A stretch of DNA of 64,000 nucleotides from Lactiplantibacillus plantarum EGD-AQ4 (GCF_000463075.2 NZ_AVAQ01000023.1:162252-226251); one strand, 5' to 3'. Counted from the first letter of the stretch, positions 23,986-35,957 are shown. Made by a program: numbers and translations. The notes: a model not told the origin generated them from the letters alone.

Positions 23986-25419
23986 ATGCGCAATTTATCT
24001 TTATTAACCGACTTATACGAGTTTTCGATGGCCAATGGATTTTACCACGATTTGCCAACCACTAACGCCACCTTCGACCTTTTTTATCGTCGGGTGCCTG
24101 ATAACGGTAGTTTTGTGATTGCTGCCGGCTTACAGCAAGTGATTGAAGCGCTTCAAAATGGTCAATTCTCTGAGGATGACTTAGCCTACTTCCGGCAATT
24201 AGGCCTCTGGGATGAGCAATTCTTAACAGCATTAGCAAATTTCAAACTCACTTGCCAACTACAGGCGTTACCTGAAGGCACCCCCGTCTTTCCACGCGAA
24301 CCGCTACTCACCGTGACCGGACCGTTGTACCAAGCCCAGTTGTTAGAGACTTTACTGCTCAACATTGTCAATCATCAGTCCCTGATTGCAACCAAGGCCC
24401 GTCGTCTGAGCGAAGCGGCGGCCGGACGACCGATTATGGAATTCGGCGCCCGCCGTGCACAAGGCCCCGATAGTGCCATTTATGGGACCCGTGCGGCTGT
24501 GATTGGTGGCGCTAGTAGCACGTCCAACGTTTTAGCTGCCAAACAATTTGGCATTCCAGTCGCTGGTACGATGGCGCATAGCTGGATTGAAGCCTTTCCC
24601 GACGAATTGACCGCTTTTCGACAGTGGGCCAACCGCTATCCAGATAATAGTGCGCTACTCGTCGATACTTACGATGTCTTAAATTCTGGGCTACCAAATG
24701 CCATCACCGTCTTTAAAGAGCTCCGTGCCGCGGGCCATGAACCAATCGGTATTCGAATCGACTCTGGGGATGTCACCAGACTCTCTCTGGCTGCTCGCGC
24801 CCGACTAGATGAAGCGGGCTTTCCAGACGCTAAAATCACCATTTCTAACGCCCTCGATGAAGCGATTCTGACGTCATTACGACACGAAGGTGCGCCAATC
24901 GATAATTTTGGGATTGGTGAAAAACTGATTACTAGCGCCTCCTCACCCGTGCTCAGCGGTGTTTACAAACTCGCTGCAACCGAGCTGGACGGCAACATCG
25001 CACCCAAAATCAAGGTCAGTGCCAGTCGTGAAAAAGTAACGATTCCGGGTCAAAAACAAGTCTACCGACTCTATCATCGTGGCACCCAGCAAGCTTTCGC
25101 GGACTTGATTGCCCTAACTTCGGAAGCAATCGTCGGACAAACTGAACTAACGGTCGTCAATAGTGACCCAGTCAGTGTCGAGCGTGAACAACTACTGACT
25201 AATTTTGAGGCCCGACCATTGCTTGAACCCGTCGACCTGACGACAACATCGGCCGTGTCAGTCCAAGCCATTCAAGCAAATATGCAGGCCCAACTCGCCG
25301 AACTGCCACGCGCAACCCAACGATTGGTCAATCCGGACACTTATCCGGTCTACATGACGACGACCCTCAGCCATTTACAATCTGAGTTGTTGACGCAATT
25401 GACGGTGGGTTCGGAATAG
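23986..25419 (+). CDS. pncB: Nicotinate phosphoribosyltransferase
   Basis: A 477-residue enzyme of NAD salvage that joins nicotinate to PRPP to make nicotinate mononucleotide, with ATP. Family features: LLTDLYEFSMANGFY at the start, EFGARRAQGPDSAIYGTRAA with the catalytic region, VAGTMAHSW with the reactive histidine, and IRIDSGD for the phosphate site. ATG 23986 is chosen since homologues begin at this point and the earlier in-frame ATG 23941 lies on the NiaR operator. The gene ends with a strong terminator. NiaR is the likely repressor. Confidence 0.95.
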   Translation: MRNLSLLTDLYEFSMANGFYHDLPTTNATFDLFYRRVPDNGSFVIAAGLQQVIEALQNGQFSEDDLAYFRQLGLWDEQFLTALANFKLTCQLQALPEGTPVFPREPLLTVTGPLYQAQLLETLLLNIVNHQSLIATKARRLSEAAAGRPIMEFGARRAQGPDSAIYGTRAAVIGGASSTSNVLAAKQFGIPVAGTMAHSWIEAFPDELTAFRQWANRYPDNSALLVDTYDVLNSGLPNAITVFKELRAAGHEPIGIRIDSGDVTRLSLAARARLDEAGFPDAKITISNALDEAILTSLRHEGAPIDNFGIGEKLITSASSPVLSGVYKLAATELDGNIAPKIKVSASREKVTIPGQKQVYRLYHRGTQQAFADLIALTSEAIVGQTELTVVNSDPVSVEREQLLTNFEARPLLEPVDLTTTSAVSVQAIQANMQAQLAELPRATQRLVNPDTYPVYMTTTLSHLQSELLTQLTVGSE

Positions 25420-25445
25420 CGGACTGCGGCTCGTGTTTTTGCTCA

Positions 25446-25493
25446 AAACAGCCGAGATACTTCAGTATGGGGAACTGAAGTATCTCGGCTGTT
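25446..25493 (+). terminator. Intrinsic terminator
   Basis: Perfect 19-20 bp stem from ACAGCCGAGATACTTCAGT to its complement, closing pncB and insulating the AT-rich module downstream. Confidence 0.9.
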
Positions 25494-25642
25494 GATTTTG
25501 TTGATAGGCCTTCACACTATAAAGTAATGGCAACACTGTTCGAATCAACAATACTCACTATTTTAAATTTTATGGCCAATAACAATTAGACTTTATGACC
25601 ATTGAACATATCGTTGACGACTGGCCGTAAGCCTGCATAAAT

Positions 25643-26164
25643 TCATTTAAGGGCTGTTGAGTTAATCAAGCTATAAATCGACTGCTCACCCTTATTTTTT
25701 CGACGTGATTGTTCGTATATTTTGACTGCAGCCACAATCTTATTCGGTGTCCAATAGTTGTCATTAAAATCACGGCTCTTGATATTAGCCTTAAACCTTT
25801 GACTGATAAAAATACTCGGTTTGACATTTTGTATATGTTTATAATCATTCAATAACCCCTCACTGCAAATTAACAGCATCTCAATTTCAGGCGTGGTATA
25901 GATTTCATGCATCACAACCTTAATCTCATAGGGCTTGGGCAACCTGAATCGTTCATTCCTCGAATCTAAAACACGATAAACTTGTACTGGCTCCTCAAAG
26001 CGATGCGTCAAATACTTTTTGGCAAAAATTTGACCATTACGTGTCCGTAACACTCGATGTTCCAGCAATGTCTGCTTTGTGAAAATCAGATACTCAGCAT
26101 TTAACAGCTGTGTTAAGATCACCTGCTCAGCCGTTCCCTCTGCAATCAGTGCGTTATACCTCAT
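25643..26164 (-). CDS. Small TOPRIM/RloB-like protein, probable effector of an ATPase-linked defence pair
   Basis: A 174-residue protein. By eye it matches the RloB/TOPRIM pattern: NALIAEGTAEQVILTQLL (E9, E13) as the first TOPRIM strand, VYRVLDSRNERF (D67) as the second acidic motif with DSR in place of DxD, and YTTPEIEMLLI resembling the NPCFELWLLL motif of RloB. In AbiL-type systems such a protein, paired with an ATPase, acts as the nuclease-like toxin. The ATG at 26164 overlaps the end of the ATPase gene by eleven bases, implying coupled translation; a longer frame upstream lies fully in the ATPase gene. Function is inferred. Confidence 0.6.
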   Translation of the reverse strand: MRYNALIAEGTAEQVILTQLLNAEYLIFTKQTLLEHRVLRTRNGQIFAKKYLTHRFEEPVQVYRVLDSRNERFRLPKPYEIKVVMHEIYTTPEIEMLLICSEGLLNDYKHIQNVKPSIFISQRFKANIKSRDFNDNYWTPNKIVAAVKIYEQSRRKNKGEQSIYSLINSTALK

Positions 26165-27374
26165 TGGCTGTATTCGACTTTCCAGACCGGGTAATTGTTG
26201 CTTGCGCCAACAAACCACGTAACTGGTCATATGCAGCGTATTCTGGAGCGGTGCCATCTAAAAAATCACTTTCGTAAATATCACTTTTCTTAATATCTGA
26301 ACGTTTGACCCGATTACTAAAACGTTCCAATTCAATCAGGTCAGTCTTTCTGGTTGTAAAATAAATATCGTCGCTTCGGCTGAACTGATCCAATAGTTGT
26401 GGATAATGAGTTGTAAATATTAGTGTTGCACGGTTCGTGTTCACTTCAGGATCAGTGAAAAAGGAGAGGACAGTCTGAACGATTGCTCGATGAAAATGAT
26501 TTTCGATTTCATCCACGATGAACGTCCCGCCCGTTGTTAACGTTGAAAAGATAAAAGCAAATAGATTCAGACCTTTGATTGTTCCAGCAGACAAATAGCT
26601 GAATAGTTCATAGGCATTAACCACTAAAATTTTGGACTTACCCTTGAATTTGAGCATAAATAAATCACTATCAGTGTCTGGATCCAAATCCTTCTTAGTT
26701 CGAATATACTCAACTGTTGGATCTAAGTAAGCAATAATGGCACCTTGAAGTTCTGGAAACTTATCCATCAGTGGTGCCATCAATAAATTACTACGAGTAA
26801 AAGCAATAAAATCATTGATGGGCGCAATGACTGGTGGCTTAGCCTTACGTTTGGTCACTTTGCGAAAATACGTATTGTCTTCAGGTAACAACGGATCATC
26901 AACCCGTTTATCGCCGGATTCAGCGTTTGAGAAATCAAACAAATTACTTCTAGTAATTCCTGATGTAACCGGCTTAGCATAAAGCACTTCTTCTCCGAAA
27001 GATAAGGTCGCCTTCGGATCAGCGCTTTTATTAACAGTCGAGACAACTTTGTATAGCTGATTTTCGAGCTCATCATAATAATACGTTGTGAATTTAAATT
27101 GCTGGCCGATTAATGCAATCCTGCCTTCCGCATGATTTAACGGTTCATTTTGTAAAAAAACGTGATTCACAAAATTGATTAAATTCAAAGTCATTGTTTT
27201 TCCAGAAGCATTCTTGCCGACCAAGGCAACCACATTGTTAATATAAATACGATTAAACAATCTGGTCACACTCTCATCATTACGCTCTGTCAGCCGTTGT
27301 GATGTGACTAAACTAAAATCAAAAGATTTGGTGAATAACGCTAGTCCCTCAATTTTTATTCTTAAAAGTCGCAT
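26154..27374 (-). CDS. AAA ATPase of the AbiLi/OLD-like (AAA_15/AAA_21) group
   Basis: A 406-residue SMC/ABC-like ATPase. Walker A GKNASGKT is at 53-60 after MRLLRIKIEGLALF, the usual opening of these proteins. Walker B and the catalytic Glu are in GGTFIVDEIENH near 284-295, and the switch His is in TTHYPQLL near 326. A spacer of about 200 residues replaces the long coiled coil. Such ATPases sense or load effectors in OLD, Gabija, PARIS and AbiL defence. GATGGAGGTG precedes the ATG. Base composition is visibly more AT-rich than its neighbours, suggesting acquisition by transfer. Confidence 0.8.
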   Translation of the reverse strand: MRLLRIKIEGLALFTKSFDFSLVTSQRLTERNDESVTRLFNRIYINNVVALVGKNASGKTMTLNLINFVNHVFLQNEPLNHAEGRIALIGQQFKFTTYYYDELENQLYKVVSTVNKSADPKATLSFGEEVLYAKPVTSGITRSNLFDFSNAESGDKRVDDPLLPEDNTYFRKVTKRKAKPPVIAPINDFIAFTRSNLLMAPLMDKFPELQGAIIAYLDPTVEYIRTKKDLDPDTDSDLFMLKFKGKSKILVVNAYELFSYLSAGTIKGLNLFAFIFSTLTTGGTFIVDEIENHFHRAIVQTVLSFFTDPEVNTNRATLIFTTHYPQLLDQFSRSDDIYFTTRKTDLIELERFSNRVKRSDIKKSDIYESDFLDGTAPEYAAYDQLRGLLAQATITRSGKSNTANEV

Positions 27375-27403
27375 AAAGCACCTCCATCCTTAAATACCGC
27401 GAG

Positions 27404-27540
27404 TGTTTTATAAACGTATTCTACAGTTAAATTATATGTTGCTTGTCTTGCGAATACAATCTATTGGCCTTAAATACGCAAATTATTTAAAATATATTTT
27501 TAGAGTCATTTTTTATAAACGTGTTTTACGTTTAAATATA
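27404..27540 (-). promoter_or_regulatory. Promoter of the ATPase/TOPRIM pair with duplicated operator-like repeats
   Basis: On the minus strand -35 TTGTAT (27454-27459), a 17-bp spacer and -10 TATAAT (27431-27436) form a near-ideal promoter. A repeat with core ACGTTTATAAAA lies at about 27404-27436, over the start site, and again at 27511-27540; GTATTTAAGG follows each copy. The spacing of about 104 bp suggests a local duplication or a twin operator. Confidence 0.6.
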
Positions 27541-27586
27541 GCATCTAGCCTACTTTCCTCTTCTCTAGTATCGGTCCCCCAGTACA

Positions 27587-27632
27587 AAACAAGCGTTGAC
27601 GCTCGAACACAGTCCGCACGCCAACGCTTGTT
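27587..27632. terminator. Intrinsic terminator of the TetR/exporter operon
   Basis: Stem AACAAGCGTTG / CAACGCTTGTT with T-rich flanks on both strands. It lies after the TetR gene (minus) and upstream of the promoter of the ATPase gene. Confidence 0.75.
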
Positions 27633-27664
27633 CAAATTTTTATCTGCTGATGGTTGCAAAAACA

Positions 27665-28336
27665 TTAGTCAATTTCTAACTGGTCGTTTTCACCAGGCGT
27701 CAATACTTTCGTCAGCACCGCAATCAAGTAAGTTTGTTCGCGGTCAAAAGACGTTCCGGGAAGCTCCATCATCAGCCGTGCAATATAGCCAAACACCTGG
27801 GATAATAGCGTTTGAATGATTAAGTCGTTAGGCCAATCAACCATCAATTGGTCAGCTTTGAGTTGGTCGAGCACACTGCCGACTTGCTGGACCATTTGCG
27901 GCGCAATCTGACTTAAAATACGCTCACGACGCGTCGCATCAAACGCCGCCATCTCAAAAATCACTTTTAATTCTTTAAGATTATTTTGGACAAACTGCAT
28001 CCGGTCGTTGACAACCGCCGTTAAAAAGGCCTGCAAACTCGGATAACGCCGATGCAATTCATCTTCAGAAAAATCACTGGCCAAAATCGGCACAATCTTG
28101 GCTGCAATCGGTGCTAATACCGCATCACGCAACGCCGCCTTCGTTTTGTAACGGCGATAGACCGTCCCCTCTGCGACGCCGGCTCGCTGTGCGATGTCAC
28201 TCGTGCTCGTCTGGTCGAAGCCTTTTTCCGCAAACAAGTCCAGGCTAGCTTGTAAGATGGCCCGTTGCTTGGGTGTGATATTTTGATTTTGATCTAAATC
28301 TTGTTGAAAATAATCTCGTATCCGTGGTCGTGACAT
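27665..28336 (-). CDS. TetR/AcrR family transcriptional regulator
   Basis: A 223-residue regulator with an N-terminal helix-turn-helix (TSTSDIAQRAGVAEGTVYRR, about 43-62) and a helical ligand domain. It is the last gene of the exporter operon, four bases after the permease stop codon. Two perfect copies of a 16-bp palindrome flank the operon promoter; this protein is the natural candidate to bind them and so repress its own operon until a ligand, probably the exported compound, is present. AAAGGTG precedes the ATG. Confidence 0.9.
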   Translation of the reverse strand: MSRPRIRDYFQQDLDQNQNITPKQRAILQASLDLFAEKGFDQTSTSDIAQRAGVAEGTVYRRYKTKAALRDAVLAPIAAKIVPILASDFSEDELHRRYPSLQAFLTAVVNDRMQFVQNNLKELKVIFEMAAFDATRRERILSQIAPQMVQQVGSVLDQLKADQLMVDWPNDLIIQTLLSQVFGYIARLMMELPGTSFDREQTYLIAVLTKVLTPGENDQLEID

Positions 28337-28340
28337 GCGC

Positions 28341-29588
28341 TCACACCTTTCGATAACGTTTCATCCCAACGATATTTAACATCGTCAGAACAACCATGAA
28401 TCCTACTAATACTAACAAATCAAGGCCGATGTCTGCAAATCCAGCCCCCTTTGTTGCGACCGCCGTTAACGCATCCGCACCATAGTACAACGGCATGATG
28501 TGGGCGATCACTTGTAACCAGTTGGCCATGCCGTCAACAGGAATTAATCCGGCAAAGAAAATCTGCGGGACCACGATTAACGGAATGAATTGAATCATCT
28601 GAAATTCTGAATTGGCGAACGTCGAAATAAAAATACCCAAAGTCAATGCGACTAACGCCAACAACAGATTCGTCAAGAAGACTAGTCCCAGACTCCCCAC
28701 CAGATGAATCTTGAAGACTGTGATGGCAAATAGGACCGTCACTAGCGTTTGGATGATGGCAAAACAGCCGTAACCAATCAAATAGCCACAAATAATCTCG
28801 CTGCGCCGAATCGGCGTCGCTAACAACCGACTGAGCGTGCCAGTGGTCCGTTCGTTCAGTAGCGAAATTCCCGAGATCAGGAAAACAAAGAAGAAGACGA
28901 AGAACCCCAGAAAGATTGGGAGGAAATTCTCAAAAAAGGTCGAATCACTACTGCCATAAATATAATGAGACTTAGTCGTATAATTTGTTGCTTTAGTTGA
29001 CTGAGTCGAACTAGACGTCATGGCGGTAGCCTGCTTGAGTTGCTTTTGTAATTTCTCAGCAGTGGCCTGGTCACCGCGGGCCTGGGCTTGTGCAATGGCA
29101 GCCTTCAGCTTCGTCACCGTTGCTTGTGTCTGAGCTGCTGTCAGCTTCTTCAAAGCGGCTTGTTGCGATTCGAGGGCCGCGCGCTGTTTCTTAGTAACAG
29201 TCACCAGCGTCTTCATTTTCAATTTAACTAATCCGGATTGTAAACTCGCTTTAATTAAAGACGTGTTGGTTGGATTGCTATTTGAATAAGTAATCGTCAA
29301 TTGACCATTTTTCTGAGTCAAATAGCCATCTAGATCATGCCGCTTAATCATTTTCCGTGCCTGTGAACTGTCATAATGATGAATCGTCACGTTTTGGGTA
29401 TCGATCACGTTAACCACGGATGGGTCCACGTGGTTAACGCCCAAGCTCGCGACTTGGGTCGTGTTGTTTTGAAACAAGAAATACATCAGCGTCATAATCA
29501 GTAATGGTGCCAAAAACATTAAGGCTAACGTCCGCTTATCTCGTAACAGTTGCTTAAAAACTCGTCTAACGATTGCCATTGTTCGCAT
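28341..29588 (-). CDS. ABC-2 type exporter permease
   Basis: A 415-residue permease with the YhgE/ABC2_membrane_3 layout: one membrane segment at about 20-40, an extracytoplasmic region to about 220 that contains a Lys/Gln/Ala-rich coiled coil (around AAIAQAQARGDQATAEKLQK), and five segments in the C-terminal half (about 222-243, 265-290, 295-320, 330-352 and 388-408). Such proteins with a paired ATPase export drugs or lipids. Its start overlaps the ATPase gene by 23 bases. Confidence 0.87.
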   Translation of the reverse strand: MRTMAIVRRVFKQLLRDKRTLALMFLAPLLIMTLMYFLFQNNTTQVASLGVNHVDPSVVNVIDTQNVTIHHYDSSQARKMIKRHDLDGYLTQKNGQLTITYSNSNPTNTSLIKASLQSGLVKLKMKTLVTVTKKQRAALESQQAALKKLTAAQTQATVTKLKAAIAQAQARGDQATAEKLQKQLKQATAMTSSSTQSTKATNYTTKSHYIYGSSDSTFFENFLPIFLGFFVFFFVFLISGISLLNERTTGTLSRLLATPIRRSEIICGYLIGYGCFAIIQTLVTVLFAITVFKIHLVGSLGLVFLTNLLLALVALTLGIFISTFANSEFQMIQFIPLIVVPQIFFAGLIPVDGMANWLQVIAHIMPLYYGADALTAVATKGAGFADIGLDLLVLVGFMVVLTMLNIVGMKRYRKV

Positions 29589-30291
29589 CTTGCATCCGCC
29601 CCGCTTTCAAAAAGACCTGTTCGATCGTCTCCACATCGTATTGTTGTTTCAAATCATGCGGCGTCCCTTGAGCTAACGCGATCCCACCACGAATCAACAT
29701 TAAATAATCGCACCGTTCCGCTTCATCCATCACGTGGGTCGTCACCAACATGGATTTGCCCGTGGCTTTCAACTTGTTCAGCTCGGCCCAGATTTGTTGC
29801 CGTAATTCCGGATCGATTCCGACGGTCGGTTCATCCAAAATCAACAATCGCGGATCTTGGATCAGTGCGATTGCTAATGATAACCGGCGTTTCATCCCAC
29901 CAGAATACCCACTGACCCGCTGATCCAATTGGCTCGTTAAATCGACCAATCCCGCCGCGTAATCAATCATTTGGACTAATTTCTGCTTAGGCACTGACAT
30001 CAACTGACCGAAGAACTTCAGATTCTCACGAGCAGTTAGGGTTTCATACAACGCATCACTTTGCGCCATCACCGCCCGATTAGGCATCCGCGTGCCCATC
30101 ACATCCACGGTACCCGAATCCACCGCTTCCATGCCTAAAATGCTTTTAATCAAGGTCGTCTTCCCGGCACCAGATGGCCCAATCAAGCCGTAAATCATCC
30201 CAGCTGGCAGTGTTAAGTCAATTCGATCCAAAACTTGTTGTCGCCCAAAGCTCTTGCTAACTTGTTTGGCAACCACGTAATTAGTTGTCAT
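29566..30291 (-). CDS. ABC-2 exporter ATP-binding protein
   Basis: A 241-residue ATPase with Walker A GPSGAGKT, signature YSGGM, Walker B LLILDEPTVGID and switch histidine TTHVMDEAERC; all core motifs are intact. ATG 30291 is preceded by GAAGAAGGGG, while the longer frame begins inside the operator. It forms an operon with the permease and the TetR regulator. The substrate is not evident; DrrA-like drug exporters are the nearest general type. Confidence 0.9.
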   Translation of the reverse strand: MTTNYVVAKQVSKSFGRQQVLDRIDLTLPAGMIYGLIGPSGAGKTTLIKSILGMEAVDSGTVDVMGTRMPNRAVMAQSDALYETLTARENLKFFGQLMSVPKQKLVQMIDYAAGLVDLTSQLDQRVSGYSGGMKRRLSLAIALIQDPRLLILDEPTVGIDPELRQQIWAELNKLKATGKSMLVTTHVMDEAERCDYLMLIRGGIALAQGTPHDLKQQYDVETIEQVFLKAGRMQDANNGNR

Positions 30292-30312
30292 TTCAAACCC
30301 CTTCTTCCGAAA

Positions 30313-30395
30313 GTGAGTGTTCACTCACTCATTTATTGACTTTAGTATAAAACCCTCAAAATCAGCTGTCAACGAAAATGTGAGTGAACACTCAC
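30313..30395 (-). promoter_or_regulatory. Promoter with two TetR-type operators
   Basis: On the minus strand TTGACA (30367-30372), 17 bp, TATACT (30344-30349) is a near-consensus promoter. The palindrome GTGAGTG-AA-CACTCAC lies on both sides, at 30380-30395 (upstream) and 30313-30328 (downstream). Both copies have identical seven-base arms. Confidence 0.85.
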
Positions 30396-30423
30396 TTATT
30401 TGAATGTCGGCACCTGGAAATTA

Positions 30424-30460
30424 AAAACGGCGTCCCCGTTTAATATACGGAACGCCGTTT
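30424..30460 (-). terminator. Intrinsic terminator
   Basis: Minus-strand stem AAACGGCGTTCCGT / ACGGGGACGCCGTTT with T-run. It lies about 170 nt after the D-serine dehydratase gene and before the exporter promoter. Confidence 0.8.
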
Positions 30461-30632
30461 ACAACTTACAATAATTTTGATAAAAATCGGCATCAGTCTG
30501 CTTATCGCACAAGACTGGCGTGAATGACATACGATGCAAGAGACTCACCTGAACGTGAAACCGTCACGCTCAAACCAACGCGCAGTTTATGATAGTCCCA
30601 GCTCAATCATTATGCACACTGCAATTCACCGC

Positions 30633-31943
30633 CTACTCGCCCTCAGTTGCCAACAACAATTTCCGGCCTAGATCATAATCCAACTGCCGTTCGGATTCCG
30701 GCATCATGTCGCCACCGGTTGCCCAGACGATGTGGGTCACATTTTTGCCAGCAAGTTCAGGAAACTGATCAGTGATCGGTGCGATGGCGGTAAACCCAGC
30801 AGCGGCTGAAGGTTCGACCATTACTTGTTCCGTATCCAACAACTTCGTCAAATACTTATAAAGCTCATTGTCTTCAAAGGTGGCGGTCCCTAACAGCAAG
30901 GTCCGCATGATTTTACCTGCTAACCGGGATGGGCGGCTAACCGCAAGTCCATCCGCCGCCGTTAAGCCATCCAAACCGATATCCTGGACAGCGATTTTTT
31001 CATTGAGCTTAGTCATCATACCCAGGGTGACGGATGGCACGTGGGTCGGTTCGCAAAAGACCGGATAGATGGCATCGCCCATGATCATCTTCAGACCGAA
31101 CGCCACCCCACTCGGACTACCACCAACGCCGGCTGGCAGATAAACGACCACCGGATGTTGGTCATCTAACGGAATGCCCTGTGTCTTTAATTGATGCTGT
31201 AACCGCACACCAGCCACTGCATAGCCTAAGAACAAGTCCCGGGAGCCCTCATCATCGACAAAATGGGTGTGCGGATCTTTCGCTGCTGCCGCTCGTGCCA
31301 CCGGAATCACACTTGAAAAGTCAGTGTTTAACTCCTCGACCGTGACGCCATTAGCACGTAGTTTATCCTTCTTCCATTGCCGAGCATCGTGCGACATGTA
31401 CACCGTCGTTTTGAAGCCAAAGGTTGCGGCCATGATTCCCACGCTGAGTGCTAAATTACCAGTCGACGCCACAATGACACCGTATTGTGCAAACAACTCA
31501 TGATACTTAGGCGTTGCCAGCACACTATAATCATCCATGTACGTTAAATTCGTGTGCGCCATGGCAACCTGTTCGGCGAATTTCAGCACTTCATAAATGC
31601 CACCGCGTGACTTGATCGACCCAGAAATTGGTAACTGACTGTCCGCCTTTAAATACAGTTGCCCTGCCAACGATTGATGATTAATGGCCTCCCACGCCGG
31701 TTGCATGTGCTGAAGCTTCAATAGCGGCGATTCAATCACACCATTCATTGCCGCCGTTTCTGGAAAGGCGACGGCTAAGAAGGGCGCAAAACGCTCCCAG
31801 CGCGCCACCGCATCAAAAATATCTGCCCGCGTCAATGGCAACTCAGCTGGTTCACCATAATCCGGGTTACGCCAAACAATCGGCCGTTCTGCCATTAAAT
31901 CCTTGATCTGTGGGTGTTTTTCAATCATTACCGTTGTATCCAT
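30633..31943 (-). CDS. dsdA: D-serine dehydratase (D-serine ammonia-lyase)
   Basis: A 436-residue fold-type II PLP enzyme of the bacterial DsdA group, turning D-serine into pyruvate and ammonia. The PLP lysine is K111 in [25 protein letters not shown] forms the phosphate-binding glycine loop. The length equals that of well-studied DsdA. AAAAGGACC precedes the ATG. No dsdX or dsdC gene is adjacent. It is transcribed alone; a solo 3' module of the repeat element lies upstream. Confidence 0.93.
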   Translation of the reverse strand: MDTTVMIEKHPQIKDLMAERPIVWRNPDYGEPAELPLTRADIFDAVARWERFAPFLAVAFPETAAMNGVIESPLLKLQHMQPAWEAINHQSLAGQLYLKADSQLPISGSIKSRGGIYEVLKFAEQVAMAHTNLTYMDDYSVLATPKYHELFAQYGVIVASTGNLALSVGIMAATFGFKTTVYMSHDARQWKKDKLRANGVTVEELNTDFSSVIPVARAAAAKDPHTHFVDDEGSRDLFLGYAVAGVRLQHQLKTQGIPLDDQHPVVVYLPAGVGGSPSGVAFGLKMIMGDAIYPVFCEPTHVPSVTLGMMTKLNEKIAVQDIGLDGLTAADGLAVSRPSRLAGKIMRTLLLGTATFEDNELYKYLTKLLDTEQVMVEPSAAAGFTAIAPITDQFPELAGKNVTHIVWATGGDMMPESERQLDYDLGRKLLLATEGE

Positions 31944-32099
31944 ACTTTCAGGTCCTTTTCGTTTAATTGATTCATGTTAGATAACATGACACCACTTTCG
32001 TTCATCATTTAACCACACTTAGCCCGCTTTAACAATCCTTGGTACTGAATTCGCCCGAATTGTTGGTTGAGCGACCCAACATGCGGGGTAAACCAGTAA

Positions 32100-32395
32100 A
32101 AAGAATACCTGAAGGGCCAGCCACCTATATTCAGTAGCCAATTGTACCCAGTTAGGTGGCCGTTCATCTGCCATTCGAGTGGCTTCCCGGCCGGAGGGGC
32201 TGGCTGACAATGCTCAAGGGCGAAGTTCTTCTTGTCCGGATGGTCTTCCCGGGCTAGAAGAAGACTCGTATTTGAAATTGCGCAGTGGGTTTCTGCGTGA
32301 GTTCAAATCGATGTCCGCCCTGTTCCAGCGTTGTCAGCCAGCCCCGGAGGTCGGAATAAGACGCACCCCTGGCTGACGAACAGCAATCCAACTAG
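32100..32395 (+). repeat. Solo 3' module of the repeat element (copy C)
   Basis: This stretch matches only the last 300 bp of the two 920-bp elements: the closing stem is 32206-32224 with 32327-32345, enclosing hairpins with CCGGA...TCCCGG and GCGCAG...CTGCG. The left module and left inverted repeat are missing. A fragment similar to the right terminus (TTAGCCCGCTTTAA) occurs at about 32019-32032. The remaining DNA of 31944-32524 holds no gene. Confidence 0.7.
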
Positions 32396-32410
32396 CACTT
32401 TTAATCCAGA

Positions 32411-32455
32411 ACTCAAAAACGGCGTTCAAAGCCCATTCGCTTTAAACACCGTTTG
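32411..32455 (-). terminator. Intrinsic terminator of the beta-glucosidase operon
   Basis: Minus-strand stem AAACGG-T-GTTTAAAGC / GCTTTGAAC-G-CCGTTT with T-run, 70 nt beyond the GH1 stop codon. Confidence 0.8.
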
Positions 32456-32524
32456 CTGATTTATTTTAACTTTGGTAACCAAACTGCGCAGTCAGGCGTG
32501 ACCCGTCCATCGCATTCGCAAACC

Positions 32525-33973
<1,449 letters not shown>

Positions 33974-33984
33974 TCATCCTTTCG

Positions 33985-35427
<1,443 letters not shown>

Positions 35428-35609
35428 CTAATTCCCTCCATTAATGCTGCTCAGTTAGCCTGAGTTACAGTCTTCGTAAGCTTAACAAACGTTGGCCGCG
35501 TAACCGCCACGCCCACGCGTTAAGCACCCGTCATCATTTTTGACTACGGCATGAATGAAAAAACAAGCCCAGACCAACACCAGCAGGTATTTGCCTAGGC
35601 TCCAATTAA

Positions 35610-35957
35610 TTACTTTGCTTCGTCAGCAGCTAAGCGACGATAAACGTCCACGACTTCACCAGCTAAATCCCGGAAAGTAATGGCATTCATGATATGATCT
35701 TGTGAATGTACGAGTAATAATGAGACGTGGGTATGTTCACCCTGTGCTTCTGCGGTCAACATCGAAGTTTGTGAATTGTGCGCTTCCGTCAAGAAGTTAT
35801 CAGCTTCCTTCAACTTCGCATCCGCAGTTTCAAAATCGCCTTCCTTAGCAGCTTTAATTGCTTCGAAAGCGGAACTCTTTGCATTACCACCATTAACGAT
35901 CAGTCCCATGATAGTTTCAAGACTTGCTTCAACTTCTTTAGTTTGTTCTTCTGCCAT
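35610..35957 (-). CDS. PTS lactose/cellobiose-type EIIA component
   Basis: A 116-residue helical protein of the lactose/N,N-diacetylchitobiose EIIA family. The phosphorylated histidine is H84 in LLVHSQDHIM. It accepts phosphate from HPr and passes it to EIIB. ATG 35957 follows AAGGATGAGG and fits the usual length; the frame extends 13 codons further without a site. It lies about 100 bp after the IIB gene. No IIC gene accompanies the pair here. Confidence 0.92.
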   Translation of the reverse strand: MAEEQTKEVEASLETIMGLIVNGGNAKSSAFEAIKAAKEGDFETADAKLKEADNFLTEAHNSQTSMLTAEAQGEHTHVSLLLVHSQDHIMNAITFRDLAGEVVDVYRRLAADEAK

